Part shown: one piece after another, positions 33,983-42,317 of the stretch
Layout of the letters: each line of letters opens with the position of its first letter
Numbering within the stretch: position 1 is the first letter of the stretch
Assembly (NCBI RefSeq): GCF_029223585.1
Contig: NZ_CP119423.1
Span: 2,418,001-2,482,000 of the forward strand
Direction of reading: 5' to 3'
Length of the DNA stretch: 64,000 nt
Source of the DNA: Photobacterium sp. DA100
Lineage (GTDB): Bacteria; Pseudomonadota; Gammaproteobacteria; Enterobacterales; Vibrionaceae
Notes under the pieces: model-generated
The model's database searches: none
The model's input: only the letters and a program-made list of their open reading frames with translations
Told to the model about the DNA's origin: nothing
Made by a program: the position numbers and the translations under genes

Positions 33983-33999
33983 CTATATTCCTTGTTACT

Positions 34000-34029
34000 A
34001 AATCGCCACAGCACGGGCTGTGGCGATTT
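34000..34029. other. Stem-loop between nrfD and nrfE
   Basis: A 12-base perfect stem, AAATCGCCACAG/CTGTGGCGATTT, with a six-base loop lies in the 66-bp gap. It may separate expression of the electron-transfer genes from the haem lyase genes. Confidence 0.55.
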
Positions 34030-34048
34030 TATTCATTTCTTCCGCAAC

Positions 34049-35008
34049 CTATAAGGTTGTCATTTGTCCAGCATACAGCACAAACGTACGTAGCATCAGT
34101 ACACCGATCAAACTTAGGGTCGTCACCAGCATAATAAAGGCTTTGTTGTGTTTGACACCGGCAGGGCTAACCGCATTCAAGCCAAGCGGCACCAACATCC
34201 CCATGCCAATCACGCCGTACCAGAACCAACTGGCCCAGAAACCGCCGCCAATAGCAGCCATGGCTGCAGCTTGGCTTTGGCCACCACCGAAATACAAGCC
34301 GGTAAACAGCGCAAAAATCACAAACAGCTCGAACATCACCACCGGGCGCTCAAACTTGTGCACCCAGCCTACACTGGCACTTGTCGCTGACTCTTTGAAT
34401 ACCACCACACCAAACAGCAAGCAGGCCGCGGCACCGGAGGACAGGCTCGAGAACAGGAACAAGATCGGCAACACGGGGTTGTTCAGCATCGGGTAGGTCT
34501 GTAGCGCCGACAGCAGGAAGCCGGTGTAGGCCGCCAGAACCAAGGCCAGGAAGCCAAGGAACAGCTCAATGCTGTTTTCGAAACGATCAAGTACTTTCAA
34601 GACCTTGCCAACAATTGGCAATTTTTCACCCAGCAAGTCCAGCAGCTCGTTCTTGTAGATGATGGCAAGCCACGCGAACAGGACAACCAGGTAAACCTGG
34701 AACAGTACTACACCCATCGACATCACTGAGGTCGGGTTGTAGAAAATCATGATTTTCCAGAACGACCACGGCTTGGTCAGGTGGAAGATCAGGATCAACA
34801 ACCCCACGATGATCCCGAATGGCGCCAGGATCGCCGTCGCTTTGATAATACCGTTGCTGGCCGGATAACCTTCGATCACCTTACGCTTGAGGTAAATTGC
34901 AATCATCACCGCACCGGCTGACATCCCCGCCAGGAACAGGTAGACCGCAATGATCCAGTCCCAGACCAGCGAGTCAAAATAAAAGGCATCTGCAAATGTC
35001 GTACTCAT
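34049..35008 (-). CDS. nrfD: NrfD membrane quinol dehydrogenase subunit
   Basis: 319-residue integral membrane protein with about eight to nine helices. FDSLVWDWIIAVYLFLAGMS near residues 10-29 is typical of NrfD/PsrC proteins. It oxidises quinol in the inner membrane and passes electrons through NrfC and NrfB to NrfA. Its start overlaps the nrfC stop by four bases. Confidence 0.93.
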   Translation of the reverse strand: MSTTFADAFYFDSLVWDWIIAVYLFLAGMSAGAVMIAIYLKRKVIEGYPASNGIIKATAILAPFGIIVGLLILIFHLTKPWSFWKIMIFYNPTSVMSMGVVLFQVYLVVLFAWLAIIYKNELLDLLGEKLPIVGKVLKVLDRFENSIELFLGFLALVLAAYTGFLLSALQTYPMLNNPVLPILFLFSSLSSGAAACLLFGVVVFKESATSASVGWVHKFERPVVMFELFVIFALFTGLYFGGGQSQAAAMAAIGGGFWASWFWYGVIGMGMLVPLGLNAVSPAGVKHNKAFIMLVTTLSLIGVLMLRTFVLYAGQMTTL

Positions 35009-35697
35009 CCTTTTATCTCCCCTTTTCCATGTGGCACCTTATACATCTTAGGCGCGGTGCCGAGCTCGACTTTTTGTCGGTAGACCGGCTTCTGCGTGAT
35101 GAGCTGGCTGATTTCACTGTTAGGATCATTCAAATCGCCGAAGGTCAGTGCCTTGGTTGGGCATGACTCAACACAGGCCGGTTGTTTGCCTTCCTTGAGG
35201 TTGGTTTCACGGCAGAAGTCGCACTTATCCGCTGATTTAGTTTCAGGGTGGAAGAAGCGCACCTGATAAGGGCATGCTGCCAAACAATAGCCACAACCGA
35301 CACACTTGAAGTTGTTAACGGCAACAATACCGGTCTCATCGTCTTTGAAGGCAGCTCCCGTCGGGCAAACATGTACGCACGGCGCGTTATCACAATGCTG
35401 ACAAGAGATACGGGTAAATTGATAGTCAACATCTGGGTATTCGCCCTGCGGCTCACTGCGGACGATTTCCAATCGCGAAACCCCTTCAGGCACATTATTG
35501 ACTTCACGGCAGGCATCGGTACAGGCTGTACAACCGATACACAATGTTTCGTCGTGAACCATACCGTAGCGCTTCACCCCATCTTCCATGGTCGCCGCCA
35601 GTGTCTTGCGACCGCCAACGAGGTTAGAGGCTGCCACCCCTGTAGTGAAGATAACTGCCCCGGCACCGGCCAGGAAGTTACGTCTTGAACACGTCAT
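35005..35697 (-). CDS. nrfC: NrfC ferredoxin-like iron-sulfur subunit
   Basis: 230-residue periplasmic iron-sulfur protein. The twin-arginine signal SRRNFLAGAGAVI is at residues 4-16. Four cysteine groups follow: CIGCTACTDAC, CQHCDNAPCVHVC, CVGCGYCLAACP and CDFCRETNLKEGKQPACVESC, consistent with four [4Fe-4S] clusters. The ATG at 35697 is chosen because GGGGAGAG lies three bases upstream and the Tat signal starts there. It carries electrons from NrfD. Confidence 0.93.
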   Translation of the reverse strand: MTCSRRNFLAGAGAVIFTTGVAASNLVGGRKTLAATMEDGVKRYGMVHDETLCIGCTACTDACREVNNVPEGVSRLEIVRSEPQGEYPDVDYQFTRISCQHCDNAPCVHVCPTGAAFKDDETGIVAVNNFKCVGCGYCLAACPYQVRFFHPETKSADKCDFCRETNLKEGKQPACVESCPTKALTFGDLNDPNSEISQLITQKPVYRQKVELGTAPKMYKVPHGKGEIKG

Positions 35698-35707
35698 ACA
35701 CTCTCCC

Positions 35708-36313
35708 CTACTTTTTTGCTTTTGTCTGATCGGAATGGCAGTCGACACAAAGCTTGATTCTTGGCTTTCTCTCGATATCTTTCATCGGATCAGATGTTGG
35801 GTGGATGTTATGGCAAGAGGCACATGAGAGATCCAACGCGTGGACATCGTGGGTCCAGTTTGCTTCACGCAGATTCTCAGCCTCATGGCAGTTCACACAG
35901 GTTTCGTTTTGCTGCGTGATCCAGGCGACATCGGCCGCAGGCTTTTCAGTACCGGCAACAGACTGAGCTGGAGCAAACTTGGTTACCTCTTTTGCGCCAT
36001 TGCGGTGATCCTTGCCTACATTGCTGTGGCAATCGACGCAGGTCACATCACGGTTTGTGTGCGGGTTAATGGCGGCACTATGTGCGCCTTTGAGAACGTC
36101 TTTTTCATCCTTGTGGCACTGGGTACAGGCGTAATCCCGGTCACGGATGAATTCGACGACATGTCTGCCGGACTCCGAAGTGGTTACAGAAGGATTGGCT
36201 GCTGTGGCTTCTGTGCTTTGGGAGTCTGCGGCAACATTGATTGAGAAACCCCAAATACACATAGCGACAAACAATGTCAGCATGCTATTCAGGGCTACTT
36301 TATGATTGCCCAT
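35708..36313 (-). CDS. nrfB: NrfB pentahaem cytochrome c
   Basis: 201-residue exported cytochrome. A signal peptide (about residues 1-29, ending near NVAADS) is followed by five haem sites: CTQCH, CVDCH, CVNCH, CASCH and CVDCH. Five is the number in NrfB, the electron donor to NrfA. It is the first gene of the leftward nrf operon, ten bases ahead of nrfC. An AAGGTG ribosome site is present. Confidence 0.93.
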   Translation of the reverse strand: MGNHKVALNSMLTLFVAMCIWGFSINVAADSQSTEATAANPSVTTSESGRHVVEFIRDRDYACTQCHKDEKDVLKGAHSAAINPHTNRDVTCVDCHSNVGKDHRNGAKEVTKFAPAQSVAGTEKPAADVAWITQQNETCVNCHEAENLREANWTHDVHALDLSCASCHNIHPTSDPMKDIERKPRIKLCVDCHSDQTKAKK

Positions 36314-36565
36314 TTTTCACCTTTTCATCTTCCACAATTACTTTTTTATTAAAATCAAAAAGTAACCGGTGCTGATAATACAAATCAGGCACAAACGTGC
36401 CCCTTGATTTTTGCAATTAATAATCCATTGCACTTGAAATCAATTCTTATTTGCATCATTTTTTAAGCCACAACGCTCAACAAACGTATTAAACTATATT
36501 TCAGGATGTGAAAATATGCGACAAATAACAAATACACCAAAAGCAGTATTGAATATGAACTTTTA

Positions 36566-36579
36566 CTGATTTAGATCAA
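36566..36579 (+). promoter_or_regulatory. FNR-like site upstream of nrfA
   Basis: CTGAT-TTAG-ATCAA differs from the FNR consensus TTGAT-N4-ATCAA at one base. Oxygen-responsive control of nrf genes by FNR is established in enterobacteria. Confidence 0.65.
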
Positions 36580-36658
36580 CCTCAAAACCCACCCTAACAT
36601 GTTGTTTTAAAATAAAATTAAATCAAAACACCCACACTATCCCAAAGGGTTATGTAAA

Positions 36659-36682
36659 TACCCCCTTGGGGGTATATGGGTA
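36659..36682 (+). promoter_or_regulatory. NarP/NarL-like 7-2-7 palindrome and extra heptamer
   Basis: TACCCCC-TT-GGGGGTA is a perfect palindrome with the 7-2-7 geometry of NarP/NarL sites. ATGGGTA at 36676-36682 is the exact complement of a consensus heptamer, TACCCAT. Nitrate/nitrite response is inferred. Confidence 0.6.
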
Positions 36683-36866
36683 AATTATTAATCTAGCTCG
36701 CGTTATTCGCTTTTCCCTTTTGATCCACAACAAAAAAAGAAACCGGATTCGTCTCGTTTTATTTTCTATCTGATACTCTTATTCAGAACTCTGATTCTGT
36801 TTGCATCAAAAAGCCGCATTCACAACGCTTGGCTCTATTTACAACAAGAATTATGGAGTGCACATC

Positions 36867-38306
36867 GTGAGTAATAAATGGACGAGAAATACTGCCGCTG
36901 TTGCAGCATTACTGTCTGCAATATTTCTTTCTGGCAATGTATTAGCCAGTGAGCAACCAGCAGCACAAGAAAGAATTGAAGCTCGCAACGAAACCTTTGC
37001 CGCTGACCATGTCGATCAGTTCAAAACATGGGAGGCAACCAAGGAAAGTAAAGACATCGAAGATGCCCTGGAAGGTGATCCGAACATGGTCATCCTGTGG
37101 GCAGGCTATGGCTTTGCTAAAGACTATAACAAAGCCCGTGGCCACTACTATGCGCTGACAGATGTTCGTGAAACACTTCGTACTGGCGGTCCTCAGGATG
37201 AAAATTCGGGCCCGATGCCGATGGCTTGTTGGAGCTGTAAGAGCCCCGACGTCGCCCGGGTGATTGACGAGCGCGGCGAAGATGGTTATTTCGAAGGCAA
37301 ATGGGCACGCTTGGGCTCGGAAATCAGCAACACCATTGGTTGTGCCGACTGCCACAATACCAACAGCGAAGATTTCAAACAGGGCAAACCGGCCCTAGCC
37401 TTGTCACGTCCTTACGCGGCCCGTGCAATGGAAGCGATCGGCAAGAAGTTTGAAGACGGTTCGCGCCTTGACCAGCAGGCCCAGGTCTGCGGCCAGTGCC
37501 ACGTGGAATACTATTTCCAGAAACAAAGCCACAACTCAGTGAAGTTCCCATGGGATATGGGCACCGGTGTTGACGAGATGGAAGTGTATTTCGATAACCT
37601 CGGCTTCAGTGATTGGACCCACGGCCTATCGAAAGCCCCAATGATCAAAGCCCAGCACCCAGAGTACGAAACGTGGCGCGACGGTATCCACGGCAAGAAC
37701 AACGTAACCTGTATCGACTGTCATATGCCGAAAGTACAGAATGAAGACGGCGTCGTATTTACCGACCACAAAGTGGGTAACCCATTCGACCGCTTCGAAG
37801 ATACTTGTGCCAACTGCCACACCCAGGATAAAGAAACCCTGCAGGGTATCGTCTCAACCCGTAAAGCTCAGGTGCTAGAAATGAAACTTCGCACCGAGAA
37901 GCAAATCGTTGCTGCCCACTTTGAAGCGAAAGCCGCTTGGGATGCCGGCGCGACCGAGGAAGAGATGAAGCCAATCCTGACCGACATCCGCCACGCGCAA
38001 TGGCGCTGGGATTACGCGATTGCCTCCCACGGTGTTCACATGCACGCACCAGAAGTCGCGCTTCGCGTTCTGGGCACCGCACTGGATAAAGCAGCCGATG
38101 CCCGCGCCAAAGTGGTCCGCCTACTGGCTACCAAAGGCATCACCGACCCAGTGGAAATTCCTGATATTTCCACCAAGCTAAAAGCCCAGCAAGCACTTGG
38201 TATGGATATGGATGCAATGAACCAGGAGAAAGAAGACTTCCTGAACACTGTTGTGCCTAAATGGGAACAAGAAGCCAAAGTTCGCGAAGCGAGCTACGAC
38301 CAATAA
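36867..38306 (+). CDS. nrfA: Cytochrome c nitrite reductase NrfA
   Basis: 479-residue periplasmic enzyme reducing nitrite to ammonia with six electrons. A signal peptide (residues 1-28, cleavage near VLASEQ) is followed by the catalytic haem motif CWSCK, whose Lys replaces His, then CADCH, CGQCH, CIDCH and CANCH. That is the five-haem set of NrfA, and length is typical. The start is GTG at 36867 with GGAG eight bases upstream; a longer frame from 36801 would disrupt the signal peptide. Divergent from its partners nrfBCD. Confidence 0.96.
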   Translation: MSNKWTRNTAAVAALLSAIFLSGNVLASEQPAAQERIEARNETFAADHVDQFKTWEATKESKDIEDALEGDPNMVILWAGYGFAKDYNKARGHYYALTDVRETLRTGGPQDENSGPMPMACWSCKSPDVARVIDERGEDGYFEGKWARLGSEISNTIGCADCHNTNSEDFKQGKPALALSRPYAARAMEAIGKKFEDGSRLDQQAQVCGQCHVEYYFQKQSHNSVKFPWDMGTGVDEMEVYFDNLGFSDWTHGLSKAPMIKAQHPEYETWRDGIHGKNNVTCIDCHMPKVQNEDGVVFTDHKVGNPFDRFEDTCANCHTQDKETLQGIVSTRKAQVLEMKLRTEKQIVAAHFEAKAAWDAGATEEEMKPILTDIRHAQWRWDYAIASHGVHMHAPEVALRVLGTALDKAADARAKVVRLLATKGITDPVEIPDISTKLKAQQALGMDMDAMNQEKEDFLNTVVPKWEQEAKVREASYDQ

Positions 38307-38699
38307 GGTTTCTCCTACACAAACCGATAAACAACGCCCCGATTTGCCGGGGCGTTGTTATTTTATTGCTGCGAGGCTGAAGATAACCAACTATCTGAAA
38401 GCCATCATGAACTTTATCATTGCCACGCAAGCGCAACAAAACTCAACAAAGTGTTAGAAAGTATTACCCAGCAACATCAATTCAGTAATTCCCGATGAGT
38501 GCTTAAGACATAAAAGTGTATTGCGCCTTTCAGGAAATCAAATAAAACCATTAAAATTCATAACCTTAAAAACATCTATTTCTTTCACGCTAAAATAAAA
38601 GGCCGTCATAAAGTCAGATTTTAACCTGGCAGGGCGATTTGACTCACACCCAGCAGTAAGGTTTATAATTTCCAGCGAATTTGGCACAGGCTTTATTTA
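38307..38699. other. Gap between nrfA and the copper operon
   Basis: Apart from the nrfA terminator I see no gene or clear motif in about 330 bases. The promoter of the copper operon should lie toward its right end. Confidence 0.4.
38330..38366 (+). terminator. Terminator of nrfA
   Basis: A 12-base stem, AACAACGCCCCG/CGGGGCGTTGTT, is followed by ATTTTATT. Very similar hairpins occur at 46134 and 57041. Confidence 0.9.
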
Positions 38700-39122
38700 A
38701 TGCGTTTTCCTCGTTTCATCACACTGTTGTTGCTGCTGACAATCTCCCTTTCGGGGGGAGTCGCTGCTACACCTGTCAGTTATGAAACCAGCGATTTAGC
38801 GCCACACATTACAGCCATTAATCCAAGCGATTGCCATGGGGCTGACACTCATTGTGACCACCATGACGCCTCCTTGCACCATAACGCTTCACATCAAAGT
38901 TCTTCAAGCAACAGCCATGCAGAGCCGATGACAAACAGCTGCCCTCACGATGGATTGCAAGAATGTTGCCTGATCACGCCTTGTAACTTTTCATCTGCGG
39001 CATTTACCCACACCATCGTCAAAATGCCGAATTTCAATTTCAGTGGCCAACGCCCGTCCTCTGCCGTTTCTTTCTATCTGTCGGCCTCGCCTAATAACCT
39101 GTATCGGCCTCCAATAGCCTAA
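38700..39122 (+). CDS. Exported His/Cys-rich protein heading the copper operon
   Basis: 140 residues. A signal peptide (1-23, ending near GVAATP) is followed by a metal-rich segment (about 44-66) including CHGADTHCDHHDASLHHNASH, and later CCLITPCNF. I do not recognise the family. It precedes cusCBA by 79 bases on the same strand, so a periplasmic copper or silver buffer is a reasonable guess. Only a weak ribosome site precedes the ATG. Confidence 0.65.
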   Translation: MRFPRFITLLLLLTISLSGGVAATPVSYETSDLAPHITAINPSDCHGADTHCDHHDASLHHNASHQSSSSNSHAEPMTNSCPHDGLQECCLITPCNFSSAAFTHTIVKMPNFNFSGQRPSSAVSFYLSASPNNLYRPPIA

Positions 39123-39201
39123 CTGTTCACTTATTTATCAATGGCGTATTGAATGCCACGGCATCAGTTCGTCTGTTATTCACTAAATAAAATGAATAGT
39201 C

Positions 39202-40473
39202 ATGAAAATCCGATACCTAAATTTAGCCGCAGCGCTTTGCGGTACGCTGCTGAGTGTGCCAGCTGCATTGGCCTCGCTGACTCTCTATGAGGCAGTTGAT
39301 ATTGCCATCGAGCAAGATACCACCCGGCTACAGCTGGATTACCAATCTCAAGCGCTACGCGAGAGTGCGGTTGCCGCCGGTCAATGGATGGATCCCAAGC
39401 TGAAAGTCGGCGTGGGCGGACTGCCGGTGGACAGTTTCTCCCTGAATGACGACATGATGACAAGTGTCTCCGTCGGCTTGATGCAGACCTTCTCGCGGGG
39501 AAATACCCTCGCCTTGCAGGAATCACGTGGCGGCATCGAAGCTGACAGCATGGAGCTCGCCATGGAGCTTCGGGCCCTCGAACTATCACGAACAATTACG
39601 GAACTGTGGATTGAGCTATATTATCTGCGGCAATCCCATGAGTTGCTGCTGTCCCGCCAAAACCTCTTGGAACGCCAGCATAGCGAGGTAACCGAGTCTT
39701 ATGCCCTGGGGAATAAGGCCGAAGCTGAAGCGGTATTAGCCGTTGAAATTAGCCAAGGACGTATCGAGCAACAGTTACTGGCAAACCAGCAACTTCAGCA
39801 GGTCCAACTGGCACGCCTGACCGAATGGCTAGGTAGCGATCTTGCTTCTGTTGATGCCAGCCGCTTGCCACAATGGCCTATGCTGCAGCAAATGCTGCAA
39901 ACCCCTGCCCGCTGGCCCGAACAGTTGTTGTCTCACCCGAGTGTTCGCCAACTCGACAAGTTAATCGAGCTTCGCGCAACCGATGTGGACATTGCCAACG
40001 AGGCTTATAAACCAGAGTTTGGTGTCGAAATGATGTATGGCTATCGCCAGGCAGAAGATATGGGTGGCCGTCAGGCCTCTGATCTCGTCAGTGTGTCTCT
40101 GACGATGGATCTGCCGCTGTTTACCAACAAGCGCCAAGACAAACGCCTCAATGCCGCTCAGCTCAATATGGTTGCAGGCAAAGCACAGCGCGATACATGG
40201 CTGCGCCAACTGCATGCAGAAATTACTCGCCTAGAGCAGGAAACTACCCTCACTCAGCAGCGAATTGATACCTATCAAAATCAAATTATTGAACGCAGCA
40301 AAGCACGTCTCGCCACGGTGGAAAGCAGCTATGAAAGTGGCTTTGCCACTTTCGCCGATGTGATTCAAGCCTCAGATGAGCTGCTGACCGTGGAAATGGA
40401 GCTTGCACGAGTGAAAGCCGATCATCACCAACGCCTCAACCAGCAGGCTTTCTATCTGAACCGCTACTTCTAA
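39202..40473 (+). CDS. cusC: TolC-family outer membrane channel (CusC-like)
   Basis: 423-residue outer-membrane factor with a signal peptide ending near ALASLT. The TolC-type repeated helical architecture is visible as long amphipathic stretches rich in Leu, Gln and Glu (about 45-215 and 235-423). No lipobox Cys is visible. It is followed by a membrane fusion protein and an RND pump, so it forms the outer channel of the tripartite copper/silver exporter. Confidence 0.85.
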   Translation: MKIRYLNLAAALCGTLLSVPAALASLTLYEAVDIAIEQDTTRLQLDYQSQALRESAVAAGQWMDPKLKVGVGGLPVDSFSLNDDMMTSVSVGLMQTFSRGNTLALQESRGGIEADSMELAMELRALELSRTITELWIELYYLRQSHELLLSRQNLLERQHSEVTESYALGNKAEAEAVLAVEISQGRIEQQLLANQQLQQVQLARLTEWLGSDLASVDASRLPQWPMLQQMLQTPARWPEQLLSHPSVRQLDKLIELRATDVDIANEAYKPEFGVEMMYGYRQAEDMGGRQASDLVSVSLTMDLPLFTNKRQDKRLNAAQLNMVAGKAQRDTWLRQLHAEITRLEQETTLTQQRIDTYQNQIIERSKARLATVESSYESGFATFADVIQASDELLTVEMELARVKADHHQRLNQQAFYLNRYF

Positions 40474-40499
40474 AGCCAATACCAACAGGAACATGAATA

Positions 40500-42317
40500 A
40501 TGAAAAAATATGTTATGACCTTTTTAGCTCTGAGCATCAGTGCTGGTGTTGGCTTTACGTTGGGCAAACACGCAGATAGTACCCATGCACATGCAGAACA
40601 TACCGGCGAAAAGCAACCGCTTTACTGGGTCGCCCCAATGGATCCCAACTACAAACGCGACCAACCGGGTAAATCACCGATGGGCATGGATCTTATTCCG
40701 GTCTATGAGGAAGATTTACAGGGCGGAAATGAGCCTGCAGGAACAGTCTTTATCGACCCTGCGGTTGAGAACAACCTCGGCGTCAAGAGCGCGCCGGTAG
40801 AGTATCGAAACTTAGCGCTGCCGGTGGACACAGTGGGCTATGTCAGCTTTGATCAGCAACGCTATTGGCAGGTTAACCTAAGGGTCAATGGCTGGGTCGA
40901 GCGCCTGCACGTCAATACCACAGGGGAGAAAGTCAGTAAGGGAGATGTACTCTTTACGCTCTATTCGCCTGAGTGGGTTAAAGCCCAGGAAGAACTGCTC
41001 AATGCCGTTCGCGCCAACCGTAATGCAATGGTTAATGGTGCAAAGCAGCGGTTACGTGCACTAGGCATGGATGATGCCCAGGTATCCCAGGTTATTCGCT
41101 CCGGCAAGCCCATTCACCATGTCGCGGTTAAAGCCCCGGCTGATGGCATTATTGATGCTCTAAATATTCGCGAGGGGGCATTTTTGTCACCTCAGCAAAC
41201 CGTCATTAGCGGCGGTGCACTCGATACGGTCTGGGTCGAGGCCGAAGTTTTTGAACGACAGGCAGGCCAGGTTAAGGTCGGATCTCGTGTCAACATGGCA
41301 ATCGATGCCCTGCCAGGCGAGCAGTGGCAAGGCTATGTCGATTACATCTACCCGGTACTGAATTCGGCAACGCGCAGTATGCGAGTGCGAGTGGTCTTTG
41401 ATAATCCCGAGTTGCGCCTCAAACCTAACATGTATACCAAGTTAGTAATAGAAGCAGCGTCTGAGCAGCAAAGTCTGGTCGTACCTCGCCAGGCCGTGAT
41501 CCGAAACCGTGACATGACCCGTGTTGTCTTGGCGCTCGGAGACGGCAAATACCGCTCTGCCCGGATAGAAACCGGAATGGAAAACCGTGAATGGATCGAA
41601 GTGACTGCCGGCCTGACCGATTCAGATAGAGTCGTGACATCGGCGCAATTCATGCTGGACTCTGAATCATCACAAAGTGCCGACCTAAGCCGGATAAATG
41701 GTGCTGAAGCTGCCCCCGTAATGGTCGATGGTCTTTTTGTCGCTTCTAATGGTCAAAACCGGGTTCGGATATCCCATATGCCAGTACCGGAATGGAATTG
41801 GCCTGCGATGGAAATGGACTTTGACGTCTCAGATGATGTCAGCTTCAAGGCGTTATCAAAAGGTGCCCCGATCCGCTTTGCACTGCAGAAAGAGAAAAAC
41901 CAATACCTCATTGTTTCCCTGTCAGATGAGAAACCACAGTTGCCCGATGATTTCGTGCTGAACGATCACAGTCATATGGATCATAGCAATATGGACCACA
42001 GTGCGATGGGACACGACATGATGGATCACAGCACCATGGACCACAGCGCGATGGGTCACGACATGATGGATCACAGCAATATGGACCACAGCGCGATGGG
42101 TCACGACATGATGGATCACAGCACCATGGACCACAGCAATATGGACCACAGTGCGATGGGACACGACATGATGGATCATAGCACCATGGACCACAGCAAT
42201 ATGGATCACAGCGCGATGGGGCACGACATGCTGGATCACAGCACCATGGATCATAGCAATATGGACCACAGCGCGATGGGTCACGACATGATGAACCACA
42301 ATAAGGATGGCGAGTAA
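40500..42317 (+). CDS. cusB: CusB-like membrane fusion protein with C-terminal Met/His repeats
   Basis: 605-residue periplasmic adaptor. After an N-terminal membrane anchor comes a heavy-metal-binding motif (YWVAPMDPNYKRDQPGKSPM, residues 41-60), the lipoyl/barrel domains (about 95-400), then a CusF-like copper domain (RISHMPVPEWNWPAMEMDF near 422-440). The last 115 residues are repeats of MDHS and MGHD, giving dozens of Met and His. Such Met/His runs bind Cu(I) or Ag(I) in other copper proteins but are not usual on CusB. The stop overlaps the cusA start by one base. Confidence 0.92.
   Translation: MKKYVMTFLALSISAGVGFTLGKHADSTHAHAEHTGEKQPLYWVAPMDPNYKRDQPGKSPMGMDLIPVYEEDLQGGNEPAGTVFIDPAVENNLGVKSAPVEYRNLALPVDTVGYVSFDQQRYWQVNLRVNGWVERLHVNTTGEKVSKGDVLFTLYSPEWVKAQEELLNAVRANRNAMVNGAKQRLRALGMDDAQVSQVIRSGKPIHHVAVKAPADGIIDALNIREGAFLSPQQTVISGGALDTVWVEAEVFERQAGQVKVGSRVNMAIDALPGEQWQGYVDYIYPVLNSATRSMRVRVVFDNPELRLKPNMYTKLVIEAASEQQSLVVPRQAVIRNRDMTRVVLALGDGKYRSARIETGMENREWIEVTAGLTDSDRVVTSAQFMLDSESSQSADLSRINGAEAAPVMVDGLFVASNGQNRVRISHMPVPEWNWPAMEMDFDVSDDVSFKALSKGAPIRFALQKEKNQYLIVSLSDEKPQLPDDFVLNDHSHMDHSNMDHSAMGHDMMDHSTMDHSAMGHDMMDHSNMDHSAMGHDMMDHSTMDHSNMDHSAMGHDMMDHSTMDHSNMDHSAMGHDMLDHSTMDHSNMDHSAMGHDMMNHNKDGE
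41964..42302 (+). repeat. Tandem repeat encoding the Met/His tail of CusB
   Basis: Near-identical units built from ATGGACCACAGC and ATGGGTCACGACATG repeat for about 340 bases in frame. Synonymous differences (for example GATCAC/GACCAC) separate the units. Repeats like this change copy number easily. Confidence 0.9.

Larger units (their letters stand above)
36314..36866. promoter_or_regulatory. Divergent nrfB/nrfA regulatory region
   Basis: A 553-bp AT-rich gap with no gene. It holds an FNR-like site and NarP/NarL-like heptamers (listed separately) and the promoters of both nrf units. I could not place either -10 box with confidence. Confidence 0.6.

Noticed and set aside
36436..36452. TTGAAATCAA near nrfB as an FNR site
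   Set aside because: The half sites are only two bases apart, whereas FNR needs four; the site at 36566 fits far better.
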